Positions 9,013 to 18,361 of a stretch of DNA of 40,001 nucleotides are shown piece after piece; the first letter of the stretch is position 1; each line of letters opens with the position of its first letter. Below the pieces are notes generated by a model that saw nothing but the letters and a program-made list of their open reading frames with translations, did not search any database and was not told the origin of the DNA. This DNA comes from an uncultured Lachnospiraceae bacterium (GTDB lineage: Bacteria > Bacillota > Clostridia > Lachnospirales > Lachnospiraceae), in contig CAJUMC010000028.1 in the NCBI GenBank assembly GCA_910587085.1, forward strand, positions 1 through 40,001, in the 5' to 3' direction. Position numbers and translations under genes: made by a program.

Positions 9013-10023
9013 ATGAGCTGCACAAATAAAAATCCGAAAAATTCCACATCAACCGAAGAAGTCCCTGAATACGAAGTATTTCTGGACAGGCTTTCACAGG
9101 GGGTGCTGCGGGAGCTGGGCGGAGGCTATGAGGCCCGCTCGATCACAAATACAAGAAACAACGGAATTACGAGGAGAGGAATTCTGATCCGCCGCATTGA
9201 AGACAGAGTTGCTCCGGCCATCTATCTGGACAGTTATTATGAGGATTTCTGCGGAGGCACACAGCTGAGTGATATTGTCAGGGATGTGCTGTATATTTAC
9301 CGCGGAAGTGCGGGGAAGGAAGCGAAGCCGGAGCTGAGGGAGCTGAATCTTTCGCGGGAGTCCATACTTGCCGGTCTGACCGTCCGGATTATCAGTTATG
9401 ACAGGAATGCGGATCTCCTGCAGGAACTGCCCCATATCCGCTTTCTGAATCTTGCCGCCGTATTTCAGATTGTGGTATACCGAACCACGGAAGGGATGGG
9501 AACGATCCGGTTTACGCGGGAGCATTATGAAACCTGTCTGCGGCACGAGGGCAGGGAGCTAATGACGCCGAAGGAGCTTTTCCGGCTGGCGCTTTACAAC
9601 ACGGAACAGCAGTTTCCTGCAAAACTCAGTTCTATGGAGTCGATGCTGCAGAGCCTGGCAAAAGGGGAGAAGGTTCCCGGGCTCGCGTACCGGAGCGGAC
9701 GGGCCAAAGAGGAGCAGAGCAGCCTGTATGTTCTGACCAATTCAGAGGGGATCAACGGAGCAGGCTGTCTGCTGTATCCCGGGCTTTTAAAGGAGCTCCG
9801 GGAATATTTCCGAACCGCATTTTATATTCTTCCGTCCAGCATCCATGAGGTGCTTTTACTTCCGGCGAAGAAGCCGGTTGAGCGGGAGGAGCTGAATGAT
9901 ATGATCCGGGAAATCAATCTGACACAGGTTCCGCAGGAGGAAGTGCTCTCGGACTGCGCCTACCATTCTGACGATCTCGAAAAAATTGTACGGGCTATGC
10001 TGGAGCTGCCTGAAATCTCTTAA
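9013..10023 (+). CDS. DUF5688 family protein
   Basis: A 336-residue soluble protein with GGAGGAAAC before the ATG. The sequence runs from an N-terminal segment (RLSQGVLRELGG), through a region of alternating strands and helices (YLDSYYEDFCGGTQLSDIV), to a C-terminal part with YVLTNSEGINGAGCLLYPG and FYILPSSIHEVLLLP. This pattern matches my recollection of DUF5688 proteins, which are common, often in multiple copies, in Lachnospiraceae genomes and have no known function. No signal peptide or membrane helix. It converges on the minus-strand AlaRS-like gene with only 40 bp between, and no clear terminator lies between them. Confidence 0.75.
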   Translation: MSCTNKNPKNSTSTEEVPEYEVFLDRLSQGVLRELGGGYEARSITNTRNNGITRRGILIRRIEDRVAPAIYLDSYYEDFCGGTQLSDIVRDVLYIYRGSAGKEAKPELRELNLSRESILAGLTVRIISYDRNADLLQELPHIRFLNLAAVFQIVVYRTTEGMGTIRFTREHYETCLRHEGRELMTPKELFRLALYNTEQQFPAKLSSMESMLQSLAKGEKVPGLAYRSGRAKEEQSSLYVLTNSEGINGAGCLLYPGLLKELREYFRTAFYILPSSIHEVLLLPAKKPVEREELNDMIREINLTQVPQEEVLSDCAYHSDDLEKIVRAMLELPEIS

Positions 10024-10063
10024 ATTTCCTGCAGCATTGCCGCAGAATACGAAAGTCTAAAGT

Positions 10064-11815
10064 CTATTCTTTGATCACCGCCCGGATTCTTCGGACGCCC
10101 GCTGAGGAAGCCTCCTCCTTCAGAATCCGGAACGAGCCGAGCTCACCTGTGTTTTTTGCATGGGGGCCGCCGCAGATTTCTCTGGAATAACCGGGAATGG
10201 TATAAACCTTAACCATGTTGTCATATTTTTCGGAGAAGACGCCGACGGCTCCGGAACGATAAGCTTCTTCCGGCGTCATTTCTTCGCAGATTACATTGAG
10301 TTTTGCGGCGGTTGCTTCATTTACGATTGCGCAGACCTGCTCCAGTTCTTCGGCGGTCAGTTTTCGGTCAAACGAGAAATCGAAGCGAAGGCGTTCGGAG
10401 GTTATATTGCTTCCGCGCTGGGAAACACCGCTTCCGAGAACTCTGCGAAGGGCGCCGTTGAGAAGGTGCGTCGCCGTGTGCAGCCTTGCAGTCTGCTCAC
10501 TGTGGTCGGCCAGACCGCCTGCGAATTTGCCGGCAGCTCCCTGGCGGGAGCGGTTCTGATGTTCTTCAAATTTCTGCCGGAAATCGTCCAGATCCACCGA
10601 ACAGCCGTATTCTGCCGCGAGTTCCGAGGTAAATTCAATGGGAAATCCGTAGGTGTCGTACAGTTTAAATGCGAGCTCGCCGCTGAGAACTCCGCCGTTT
10701 CCGGCAGCGCTGAGATATTTTACTGCCTTTTTCAGGCCGCTGTCCAGGGTTTTGGAAAACAGAACGTATTCCTTCTGCAGCTGCTCCAGAATAAAGCTGC
10801 GGTTTTCGCCGAGCTCGGGATAAACATTCTGGTATTGATTGATAATGATCTCGGACAGTTCGGTAAGATAATTTGCATCAAGGCCGGACTTTTTGAGCAG
10901 ACGGATCATTCTGCGGATAAGCCTGCGGAGAATGTAGCCCTGCTCCGTATTGGAAGGACTGATTTTCTTCGGGTCTCCGAGGATAAAAGTGACAGCTCTC
11001 GTGTGTTCGCACAGGATGCGGCGGTCTTTTTCGGGAATTGTTTTTCCGAGCTCTCCGGAAATTTCGTCAAGCTTTTTCATAACCGGGAAAAAAAGCTCCG
11101 TTTCGTATACATTTGTTTTGCCGTTTATAATGGTCAGTACGCGCTCCAGTCCCATTCCGGTATCTATATTCTTCTGCTTCAGATCGGACAGACTGCCGTC
11201 CGCTTCCTGATTATACTCCAGGAAAACATTGTTCCAGATTTCAACGTATTTGCCGCATCCGCATGCCGGCCCGCAATCCGGCCCGCATTTCGGGCTTCCC
11301 GTGTCATAGAAGATTTCCGTATCCGGCCCGCAGGGACCGGTCTGGCCGGCAGGCCCCCACCAGTTATCCTCCCTTCCGCAGTAAAAGATCTGTTCGTGTG
11401 CAAGACCAAGGCTGTGCCAGAGCCGGCCGGTCTGCGTATCTGCCGGGAGGGTGCCGTCCCCGCCGAATACCGTTACAGCAAGCCGGGTTACCGGTATTTT
11501 AAGATATTTTGTCAGAAAATCAAAGCTCATTGGCACGGATTCCTGTTTGAAATAGTCTCCAAGCGACCAGTTGCCGAGCATTTCGAAGAAGATCAGGTGA
11601 GTATCGTCGCCGACTTCGTCGATGTCGCAGGTCCGGATGCATTTCTGAACATTGGTAAGGCGTTTTCCGCCCGGATGCTTTTCGCCCAGGAGATATGGTA
11701 CAAGCGGATGCATGCCGGCGATGGTGAACAGTACCGTCGGGTCGTTTTCCGGAAGGAGGGACGCCGACGCGATTTCCCTGTGTCCTCTCTCTTTAAAAAA
11801 GTGGAGGAGAAAAAT
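10064..11815 (-). CDS. Alanyl-tRNA synthetase-related protein, compact, 5' end defective
   Basis: A class II synthetase resembling AlaRS. The catalytic core includes the TNVQKCIRT and FFEMLGNWSLGDYF motifs. The editing domain has HTATH and CGGPH zinc/active-site motifs. The protein stops after the editing domain, so the C-terminal oligomerisation/C-Ala domain of full-length AlaRS (about 870 residues) is absent. Family likeness begins at about 11815 (IFLLHFFKERGH), but the frame has no ATG, GTG or TTG between there and the stop at 11852-11854. The first ATG, at 11713, would remove about 34 conserved residues. So it starts at a rare codon (ATT at 11815), has lost its 5' end, or contains an indel. 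It is probably a paralogue, with the essential alaS elsewhere. Confidence 0.7.
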   Translation of the reverse strand: MFLLHFFKERGHREIASASLLPENDPTVLFTIAGMHPLVPYLLGEKHPGGKRLTNVQKCIRTCDIDEVGDDTHLIFFEMLGNWSLGDYFKQESVPMSFDFLTKYLKIPVTRLAVTVFGGDGTLPADTQTGRLWHSLGLAHEQIFYCGREDNWWGPAGQTGPCGPDTEIFYDTGSPKCGPDCGPACGCGKYVEIWNNVFLEYNQEADGSLSDLKQKNIDTGMGLERVLTIINGKTNVYETELFFPVMKKLDEISGELGKTIPEKDRRILCEHTRAVTFILGDPKKISPSNTEQGYILRRLIRRMIRLLKKSGLDANYLTELSEIIINQYQNVYPELGENRSFILEQLQKEYVLFSKTLDSGLKKAVKYLSAAGNGGVLSGELAFKLYDTYGFPIEFTSELAAEYGCSVDLDDFRQKFEEHQNRSRQGAAGKFAGGLADHSEQTARLHTATHLLNGALRRVLGSGVSQRGSNITSERLRFDFSFDRKLTAEELEQVCAIVNEATAAKLNVICEEMTPEEAYRSGAVGVFSEKYDNMVKVYTIPGYSREICGGPHAKNTGELGSFRILKEEASSAGVRRIRAVIKE

Positions 11816-11877
11816 ACGGCCGGGGAACGGTTGCCTGAAAAAACAGATTGTCTAAAAACTCAAAATTATTTGAAGAA

Positions 11878-11971
11878 CTTGAAAATACTTACAATCACTT
11901 GAAGATACTTAATTCACATGAAGATACTTAAAATCACTTGAAATTACTTCCAACTGCTTGAAATTATAAGG
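11878..11971. repeat. Tandem array of ~20-bp repeats
   Basis: Nearly five head-to-tail copies with consensus CTTGAAGATACTTAAAATCA. Copies begin at 11878, 11898, 11917, 11937 and 11957, with unit length 19-20 bp. The last copy supplies the -35 element of the promoter at 11958. The array lies between the defective 5' end of the AlaRS-like gene and the divergent membrane-protein gene. Confidence 0.75.
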
Positions 11972-11986
11972 TCACAGATTTATAAT
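11958..11986 (+). promoter_or_regulatory. Sigma-A-type promoter
   Basis: TTGAAA, a 17-bp spacer and a perfect TATAAT. It lies about 180 bp upstream of the gene starting at 12164, and its -35 is part of the last tandem repeat copy. Confidence 0.55.
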
Positions 11987-12163
11987 ATTTTTAAAAACAG
12001 CGATCCGGTAAATACGAAGCTAATGAAAACCTCCGGAGTGAAAGAAGATATCGGAGCACAAGGAAATGAGCGGGTTAGCCGAACAGGCCGAAGCGCAGGC
12101 TGTACTGAACGGAGAATTTATAAAATGAAGTGCTTTCGCATGCCGGAGGAAAGGAAGTCAAAA

Positions 12164-12847
12164 ATGTATGAGAAATGGCTGGAGGCTGAAAAAAGGTGGA
12201 TCGGGGAGTACTGCAGCAGAGTGAAAAAACGGTCAATCATGAGAGTGGTTCCTGCGGTCTTGATAATCTCAGGCCTGCTGCTCGGTATTCTGGCCGCCGT
12301 ATCGGGGGAGAATATCGCAGAACAGGCAGTGGGCGGCATGCTTCTGGGTGCCGTGGTCTGTGCTGTATACCTGATTTTTCTTCTGCCTGGACTGTCTCCA
12401 GGGCGTTTTGTGAAAAAAATTTCCAGAACCGTGAACAAGCTTGGTTTGAGCGATGCGGAAAAGGAACAGCTGGGCAGGGAGTTTTTGGAGGCGGAGGCGG
12501 ATGCCGAAGGAACAATTGTGTTTCAGATGTCGGGGCCGAAATCAAAAAATACGCCGGCGCGTTTTGTGAAGTCAGAGCATTATGCCATGCTGGAGGGCGG
12601 ATACCCCTATGCGATCCTTGTCCGGCTGGCTGAGATCGGGCGGATCAGCTGTTCGCAGGAGAGTAAATCCGCAGTAACGCGGAGCGGAAATATATCAACC
12701 ACCTATCAGTTCACTCTTTACACCATCGGATTTTACCGGAAGGACAGAGAACAGAGGGGACTTTCCGAGGAGGAACTGCCGGACGAGGCCATGGGCTTCT
12801 TTGACCGTGAAGTCAGGGATCGCGCAATGAAATTATTAGAGAAATAG
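12164..12847 (+). CDS. Two-helix membrane protein of unknown function
   Basis: A 227-residue protein. A basic, amphipathic N-terminus precedes two hydrophobic helices (VVPAVLIISGLLLGILAAV and GGMLLGAVVCAVYLIFLLPG, about residues 28-75). A soluble domain of about 150 residues then ends in a charged helix. The ATG at 12164 is chosen because GGAGGAAAGG lies 9 bases before it. An in-frame ATG at 12023 lacks a ribosome site and would add an unlikely Arg/Gly-rich segment. I do not recognise the family. Context gives no clear role: upstream is a repeat-bearing promoter and downstream an independently promoted Nudix gene. Confidence 0.7.
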   Translation: MYEKWLEAEKRWIGEYCSRVKKRSIMRVVPAVLIISGLLLGILAAVSGENIAEQAVGGMLLGAVVCAVYLIFLLPGLSPGRFVKKISRTVNKLGLSDAEKEQLGREFLEAEADAEGTIVFQMSGPKSKNTPARFVKSEHYAMLEGGYPYAILVRLAEIGRISCSQESKSAVTRSGNISTTYQFTLYTIGFYRKDREQRGLSEEELPDEAMGFFDREVRDRAMKLLEK

Positions 12848-12907
12848 CGTTGCTTTGCAGTGCTTTCCGACATCTTTCGGCTCATAAAAACTTTTTCTGT
12901 TTTTAAG

Positions 12908-12936
12908 TTGAAATGATTTGAAAAATGGTGTATACT
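12908..12936 (+). promoter_or_regulatory. Promoter of the Nudix gene
   Basis: TTGAAA, a 17-bp spacer and TATACT, 41 bp upstream of the ATG at 12978. Confidence 0.65.
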
Positions 12937-12977
12937 AAAGGTTAGTTTTCGGAACACCAAAAACAGGAGGCATTGCG

Positions 12978-13430
12978 ATGATCGAGGCAACGAGCTGTGG
13001 CGGTGTTGTTATATTCAGAGGGAAAATCCTGCTGCTCTACAAAAATTATAAGAACAAGTATGAGGGCTGGGTCTTGCCGAAGGGTACTGTGGAAGAAGGC
13101 GAGGAATACAAGGAGACGGCGGTCAGAGAGGTTCGGGAGGAGACAGGGACGGACGCCGTTATTATCAAGTATGTCGGTATGAGCCAGTACACCTTTAATA
13201 CTCCGCAGAATATCGTGCAGAAGGATGTGCACTGGTATCTGATGATGTCTGATAGTTATTACAGCAAGCCGCAAAGGGAAGAATTTTTTATGGATTCCGG
13301 TTATTACAAGTTCCATGAAGCATACCATCTGTTAAAGTTTGCAAATGAGAAGCAGATCTTGGAGCGGGCGTTCAACGAGTACCAGGATCTGAAAAAAAGC
13401 AATCTCTGGGGGAACAAAAAATACTTCTGA
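12978..13430 (+). CDS. Nudix hydrolase
   Basis: A 150-residue Nudix-fold enzyme. The Nudix box spans residues 36-58: it opens with G36, contains REVREET with the metal-binding glutamates, and closes with the GTD turn. Upstream, WVLPKG is the usual lead-in strand. Such enzymes hydrolyse nucleoside diphosphates linked to another moiety (NTPs, ADP-ribose, dinucleoside polyphosphates, capped RNA). The substrate cannot be told from the box alone, although the WVLPKGTVEEGE form is common in Ap4A/diphosphoinositol-polyphosphate-type members. AGGAGG precedes the ATG. It is a single-gene unit with its own promoter and a downstream hairpin. Confidence 0.88.
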   Translation: MIEATSCGGVVIFRGKILLLYKNYKNKYEGWVLPKGTVEEGEEYKETAVREVREETGTDAVIIKYVGMSQYTFNTPQNIVQKDVHWYLMMSDSYYSKPQREEFFMDSGYYKFHEAYHLLKFANEKQILERAFNEYQDLKKSNLWGNKKYF

Positions 13431-13442
13431 AAGCATGAGAAA

Positions 13443-13493
13443 GGACCGCCCTGGTCTTCTTCGCAATAAGCGGAGGAGCGGGGCGGTTCTGTC
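13443..13493 (+). terminator. Hairpin after the Nudix gene
   Basis: ACCGCCC and GGGCGGT pair around a second inner stem (TTCGC/GCGGA, one wobble). The 3' tail (TTCTGTCC) is a poor U-run, so termination may be inefficient or Rho-assisted. Confidence 0.4.
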
Positions 13494-13516
13494 CTGTCCG
13501 GGATTTTCATTTTTCC

Positions 13517-13545
13517 TTGCCAAAGCAGGAACAGGATGCTATAAT
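13517..13545 (+). promoter_or_regulatory. Promoter of secDF
   Basis: TTGCCA, a 17-bp spacer and TATAAT, about 150 bp upstream of the secDF ATG. Confidence 0.6.
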
Positions 13546-13695
13546 AAATAAGTCTGCTGTGAGGCGGATGAGAAAGAAAGAATGAGAAAGAAAGTTACGG
13601 CCCGCGCGGCGCTTTAAAGCTGAAGCAGAGCAGAAGAAGCAGATCTGCGGCGGGCGTAGCAATAAAAGTGCAGGAAAAGCAAGGAGTGTAGTACA

Positions 13696-15945
13696 ATGAA
13701 AGAAAAGCAGAAGGGAATACTTTCCATTGTTCTTGCCGCTGTTATAATCGCGGTAACGGGCTTTGTCGCATTCTTCGGCATTGGTTCGGACAAGCTCGGA
13801 AGTATGGCCGACGTCAAGCTTGGTCTTGATCTGGCCGGGGGTGTTTCCATCACCTACGAAGCGGTAAAGGAGAATCCGACCGCCCAGGAGATGGAGGACA
13901 CATTTTACAAGATGCAGCTCCGCGCGCATGATTTTAACAGCGAAGCGGCTGTCTACCGGGAGGGCGATACGAGGATCAATGTTGATATCCCGGATGTCAC
14001 CGACGCGAACCAGGTGCTGGAAACGCTCGGCGACGCGGGTATGATCTATTTTATATACGGTCAGTCCGCGGAGGGAAAAGCCAATATTGAGTACAATTCA
14101 GAGGAAGGGGGCTATAAGCTGGCGCGCCCGCTTGAGGAGATTATTGCAGACGGCGACGTGGTGATCGACGGCTCCTGCATTCTTGGGGCAGAACCGTACA
14201 TCGGCCAGAACGGCCTCGGGGCGAATTCCTACGAAGTCATCCTTACGCTCAACGAGGCGGGAAAGACGAAGTTTGCCGACGCAACCGCCTACGCCTACAG
14301 CTATTATAATACTTCTACGGTAAGCATCCGGAATATTATCGCGATCGTGTACGACGGCAGAGTCTACAGTGCGCCGCGTGTATCCGCACACATACCGGAC
14401 GGCAATGCGGTTATCAACGGGCAGACGGATTATAACGAATCCAAGCAGCTTGCCAGCATTATCCGCATCGGCGCGCTGCCGCTGGAGCTGAAGGAGATCC
14501 GCTCCACCGTAGTGGGAGCGAAACTCGGTACGGAGGCGATCAATACATCACTTCTTGCCGGCGTGATCGGTTTTATCCTGATTATCCTTTTTATGGCGAT
14601 CGTTTACCGCATTCCGGGTGTGGCTGCAAGCCTCGCGCTCTGTCTGTATGTAACAGTTATGATTATCTGCCTGAATCTGTTTAACGTGACGCTGACGCTG
14701 TACGGCATTGCCGGCATAATTCTTTCCATCGGAATGGCAGTTGATGCGAACGTCGTTATTTTTACGCGTATCCGCGAGGAAATCGGAACCGGCAAGACCG
14801 TGCGCTCCAGCGTCAAGCTTGGTTTCGAGAAGGCGCTGTCCGCCATTATTGACGGTAATGTGACGACGCTGATTGCGGCTGCGGTGCTGTATTTCCTCGG
14901 CTCCGGCACGATCAAGGGCTTTGCGCAGACGCTTGCCATCGGTATTATTCTTTCCATGGGTACGGCGCTGTTTGTGACAAAATTTATTCTCCGTGCATTC
15001 TATCATGCGGGTTTTGACAGCGAGAAATTTTACGGCGTCAAGAAGGAGACGAAGTCCGTTAATTTTACAAAGCACGGGCTGAAATACGGGATTTTATTCG
15101 GAGTGATCGCGGTGGTCTGCATTGCGGCAATGATTGCAGGCAGAGCCTCCTCTGGAAATATCCTCAACTACGGTCTGGATTTTATGGGCGGCACCTCGAC
15201 GGAAATCGCGTTTGAGGGAACCGCGCCGTCCAATAAGGAGCTTGAGCAGCTGGTGAGCGAGACACTCGGCGTGCAGGGCGAGGTGGTTCAGATCCAGGGA
15301 GAGGAAGCGGTGATCATCAAGACAGAAGTGCTGGCAACAGATGCCAAGATGAAACTGGAGACTGCGCTTTCGGAAAAATACGGGGTTACCTCGCAGGATA
15401 TCACCTCGACCAGCATCAGCGGTACGGTCAGCGGCGAGATGAAATCCGACGCGGTGGTTGCAGTGGTTGTGGCGACCCTCTGCATGATGGTCTATATCTG
15501 GGTGAGATTTAAAAATCTCGGCTTTGCGGCCAGCTCTGTGGTCGCGCTTCTGCACGATGTTGTTTTTACTCTGATGATTTACGCGGTTGCGCGGATATCG
15601 GTCGGCAATGCCTTTATTGCGTGCATGCTGACTCTGGTCGGCTATTCGATCAATGCGACCATTGTTGTATTTGACCGAATCCGCGAGAATATGAAGGATA
15701 AACTGAAAAAGGAAACGGTTGAGGATGTGGTGAACGCGAGCATCAGCCAGACGGTTTCCAGAAGCATTAATACCTCCCTTACGACCTTTGTCATGGTGCT
15801 GGTGCTTTCGATTTTCGGCGTTTCTTCCATCCGCGAATTCTCGATACCGCTGATGGCGGGAATTATCTCGGGAACCTATTCCTCCGTCTGCCTTGCGGGT
15901 ACGGTATGGTATTTGATTAATAAGAAGAAAAAGCAGGAGGCATAA
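13696..15945 (+). CDS. secDF: Protein translocase subunit SecDF (fused)
   Basis: A 749-residue fusion of SecD (about 1-445) and SecF (446-749), the form found in many Firmicutes. Each half has an N-terminal membrane helix, an extracytoplasmic domain and five more helices. SecD signatures are VKLGLDLAGGVSITYE near residue 37 and GIAGIILSIGMAVDANVVI near 340. SecF signatures are YGLDFMGGTSTEIAF near 490 and the helix containing YSINATIVVFDRIREN near 645. It uses the proton motive force to pull secreted proteins through SecYEG. AAGGAG lies upstream of the ATG. It has its own promoter and a strong terminator follows, so it is probably monocistronic. Confidence 0.95.
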   Translation: MKEKQKGILSIVLAAVIIAVTGFVAFFGIGSDKLGSMADVKLGLDLAGGVSITYEAVKENPTAQEMEDTFYKMQLRAHDFNSEAAVYREGDTRINVDIPDVTDANQVLETLGDAGMIYFIYGQSAEGKANIEYNSEEGGYKLARPLEEIIADGDVVIDGSCILGAEPYIGQNGLGANSYEVILTLNEAGKTKFADATAYAYSYYNTSTVSIRNIIAIVYDGRVYSAPRVSAHIPDGNAVINGQTDYNESKQLASIIRIGALPLELKEIRSTVVGAKLGTEAINTSLLAGVIGFILIILFMAIVYRIPGVAASLALCLYVTVMIICLNLFNVTLTLYGIAGIILSIGMAVDANVVIFTRIREEIGTGKTVRSSVKLGFEKALSAIIDGNVTTLIAAAVLYFLGSGTIKGFAQTLAIGIILSMGTALFVTKFILRAFYHAGFDSEKFYGVKKETKSVNFTKHGLKYGILFGVIAVVCIAAMIAGRASSGNILNYGLDFMGGTSTEIAFEGTAPSNKELEQLVSETLGVQGEVVQIQGEEAVIIKTEVLATDAKMKLETALSEKYGVTSQDITSTSISGTVSGEMKSDAVVAVVVATLCMMVYIWVRFKNLGFAASSVVALLHDVVFTLMIYAVARISVGNAFIACMLTLVGYSINATIVVFDRIRENMKDKLKKETVEDVVNASISQTVSRSINTSLTTFVMVLVLSIFGVSSIREFSIPLMAGIISGTYSSVCLAGTVWYLINKKKKQEA

Positions 15946-16007
15946 GCTTTTTTGGCAGCCTTACGCATCCGGTGGAGGGCCGGCGGATGCGGGTACAACA
16001 GTTTTTC

Positions 16008-16046
16008 AAAAAAGCCGGGTTTGATTAGACAAGCCTGGCTTTTTTG
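16008..16046 (+). terminator. Rho-independent terminator of secDF
   Basis: AAAAAAGCCGGG and CCTGGCTTTTTT pair around TTTGATTAGACAAG, ending in a T-run. It is 62 bp after the secDF stop. Confidence 0.85.
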
Positions 16047-16116
16047 TGCATGGTGGCGAATAAATTACAGAAATCTGACAACACAGAAAGCGCGAAAAAG
16101 AAAGGCGGGACGAGCG

Positions 16117-17892
16117 ATGAAGGAGCGGCTGGTAAAGGAGCGGTGGATGGTAAAAAACAGGTCGGCGGATTTTGCGTCGATCTGCACAAAGTTCGGAGTG
16201 AGCGGGGTGGCGGCGCGACTGATGGTGAACCGGGGGCTGACAGAAGAGGGCGAGATTGAGGCGTATCTGCATCCGTCGCTGTCTTCGCTACACCCGGCGG
16301 CGCTGCTGAAGGATGCGGAGAAAGCGGCCGATATTCTCGCAGCCAGGCTCGCGGAGAGAAAAAAAATCCGCATTATCGGGGATTACGATGTGGACGGAGT
16401 TACAGCCGTCTATATTTTGCTGACTGCACTGAGAGAATGCAGCCGGGAGGGGGCGGATGAGCTGGTAAGTTACGCGATTCCCGACCGGGTGCGGGACGGG
16501 TACGGGATCAACGATCGGCTTGTAGAGGAAGCGATTGCGGACGGGGTTGATACGATTTTGACCTGCGATAACGGGATCGCCGCGCCGGAGCAGACGGCGG
16601 CGGCAAAAGCACATGGGCTGACCGTGCTGATTACGGATCATCATGAGCTTCAGGAGATTCTGCCGGATGCGGATGCCATTGTGAATCCGAAGCAGCCGGA
16701 CTGCACTTATCCGTATAAGGGGCTGTGCGGGGCGGCGATTGCATTCAAGCTGGCAGGACTTTTGTATCAGAGAAGATTCGGGGACGAGCGGAGGGCGGAG
16801 AAACTGCTGCCGTTTGCGGCGGTTGCCACGGTGTGTGACGTGATGGAGCTGACGGGGGAAAACCGAGCGATCGTCAGTCTCGGTCTGGCGATGCTGCGAA
16901 GCGCCGAAAATCCCGGAATACGGGCGCTGATGAAGGTGAACGGAATCTCGCCAGAGCAGCTGAGCGCTTATCATCTCGGTTTTGTGCTCGGGCCGTGTCT
17001 GAACGCAACCGGACGGCTTTCCGAGGCTGTGCGGGGCGTACAGCTGCTGCAGGCAGACGATGAGGAGGAAGCGGAACGGCTTGCGCAGGAGCTGAAAAGT
17101 CTGAATGATCTGCGCAAGCAGATGACCGTGCAGGGCGTGGAGGAATCCATCCGGCAGGTGGAGGAGGGCATGCTGGAGGATATGGTTCTTGTCGTATTCC
17201 TTCCGGAATGCCATGAGAGCCTGGCCGGCATTGTGGCGGGGAGACTGCGCGAGCGCTACAACCGGCCCACGCTTGTGATTACGCGCTCCGAGGACGGATT
17301 GAAGGGTTCCGGCCGATCCGTCGAGGGCTATTCGATGTTTGAGAAACTGACGGAATGCAAAGATCTGCTGTCCCGCTACGGCGGACATCCGATGGCGGCG
17401 GGCTTTTCCCTGCCGGAGGAAAACCTTCCCGTTCTTCGCAGACAGTTGAACGAGCGCTGCGGATTGACAGAGGAGGATCTGACGCTTAAAATATCCATAG
17501 ACGCTGTGCTTGCCCTCTCCGGGCTGTCGGAGGAACTTGTGAACGAACTGAAGCTTTTAGAGCCGTTCGGCAGGGCAAACGAAAAGCCGGTGTTTGCGGA
17601 GCGCGGTCTTCTGGTGCGCCGTATGACGCCGATCGGAAAGCAGCGCAGAATGTTCCGTTTTCTGGTGGAGGATGCTTACGGCAGGCAGCTGGATGCGGTT
17701 TATTTTGGCGATGCGGAGGAGATGGAGCAGGAGCTTCTTGCGTCCTTCGGAGAGGAGGAAATCCGTAAAATGTATCAGGGCGGGGGCAGCAGTGCGCGCA
17801 TGTCCGTAATTTACTATCCGACCGTAAATGAGTTCGGGGGCAGAAGGACGCTGGAAATTGTAATACAGCGGTATCAGCTTTGCACACAGTAG
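16117..17892 (+). CDS. recJ: Single-stranded-DNA-specific exonuclease RecJ
   Basis: A 591-residue DHH-family 5'-3' exonuclease used in recombination and mismatch/base-excision repair. Motifs seen are DYDVDG at residue 89 (metal binding), TCDNGI near 150, TDHHE at 173-177 and GGHPMAAGFS near 423. A C-terminal OB-like domain (ISIDAVLALSGLSEELVNEL onward) follows. Length fits the family. The frame is open back to 15952, but the ATG at 16117 is the natural N-terminus (KERWMVKNRSA) and lies downstream of the secDF terminator, with only a weak GGCGGG ribosome site. No promoter is obvious. Confidence 0.93.
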   Translation: MKERLVKERWMVKNRSADFASICTKFGVSGVAARLMVNRGLTEEGEIEAYLHPSLSSLHPAALLKDAEKAADILAARLAERKKIRIIGDYDVDGVTAVYILLTALRECSREGADELVSYAIPDRVRDGYGINDRLVEEAIADGVDTILTCDNGIAAPEQTAAAKAHGLTVLITDHHELQEILPDADAIVNPKQPDCTYPYKGLCGAAIAFKLAGLLYQRRFGDERRAEKLLPFAAVATVCDVMELTGENRAIVSLGLAMLRSAENPGIRALMKVNGISPEQLSAYHLGFVLGPCLNATGRLSEAVRGVQLLQADDEEEAERLAQELKSLNDLRKQMTVQGVEESIRQVEEGMLEDMVLVVFLPECHESLAGIVAGRLRERYNRPTLVITRSEDGLKGSGRSVEGYSMFEKLTECKDLLSRYGGHPMAAGFSLPEENLPVLRRQLNERCGLTEEDLTLKISIDAVLALSGLSEELVNELKLLEPFGRANEKPVFAERGLLVRRMTPIGKQRRMFRFLVEDAYGRQLDAVYFGDAEEMEQELLASFGEEEIRKMYQGGGSSARMSVIYYPTVNEFGGRRTLEIVIQRYQLCTQ

Positions 17893-17986
17893 GTTGTTGT
17901 ACATAAAGATATATTTAAATTGAGCATGTGAGTCATCATCATAAAAAATATTTGTTAAAAAATTGAAAGAAAGGATTGAAAAGACT

Positions 17987-18361
17987 ATGACGGAGGAATT
18001 AAACAATTTCTGCACGGATCTGAAGGAACTGTTTATGCAGCAGAATTTTCCGGAGCTGGAAAAAATGCTGTCGAAGTGCCCGGACGAGGAAATTGTTCTG
18101 CTGGCGGAGAATGAACAGGCGGTGGTTGCGAAATATTATGAGCAGGGAAAATATGAAATGCTGCTTTCGCATCTGAATTTTGTCGCGTTTGCAAGCTATC
18201 TGTTTGAGTATGCCGGCAAGCGCGGCGTATTTGCGCAGGAAGAATTTGAGAGGGGATTTGAGGTGTTTCTGAATATTTTCCGGCTGATTCAGGAGAGGAA
18301 AGGAGAGCCGGAAGACGGCGCCGGGAAACCTGCGACGGCGGAATCGGAGGGACAGGTGTAG
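17987..18361 (+). CDS. Small acidic protein of unknown function
   Basis: A 124-residue, mainly helical, acidic protein (MTEELNNFCTDLKELF), with no membrane segment or signal peptide. The ATG at 17987 follows GAAAGGA at normal distance; a TTG at 17963 is in frame but less likely. It ends in a low-complexity Gly/Ala/Glu tail. The gene sits between recJ and the sigma-like gene. I do not recognise the family. Confidence 0.6.
   Translation: MTEELNNFCTDLKELFMQQNFPELEKMLSKCPDEEIVLLAENEQAVVAKYYEQGKYEMLLSHLNFVAFASYLFEYAGKRGVFAQEEFERGFEVFLNIFRLIQERKGEPEDGAGKPATAESEGQV

Noticed and set aside
10160..11902. 580-codon plus-strand frame opposite the AlaRS-like gene
   Set aside because: It mirrors a conserved synthetase on the other strand, has no ribosome site and an unnatural Cys/Phe-rich product.
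10064..12163. T-box leader for the AlaRS-like gene
   Set aside because: No T-box core (GGTGGNACCGCG type) is visible upstream on the minus strand.
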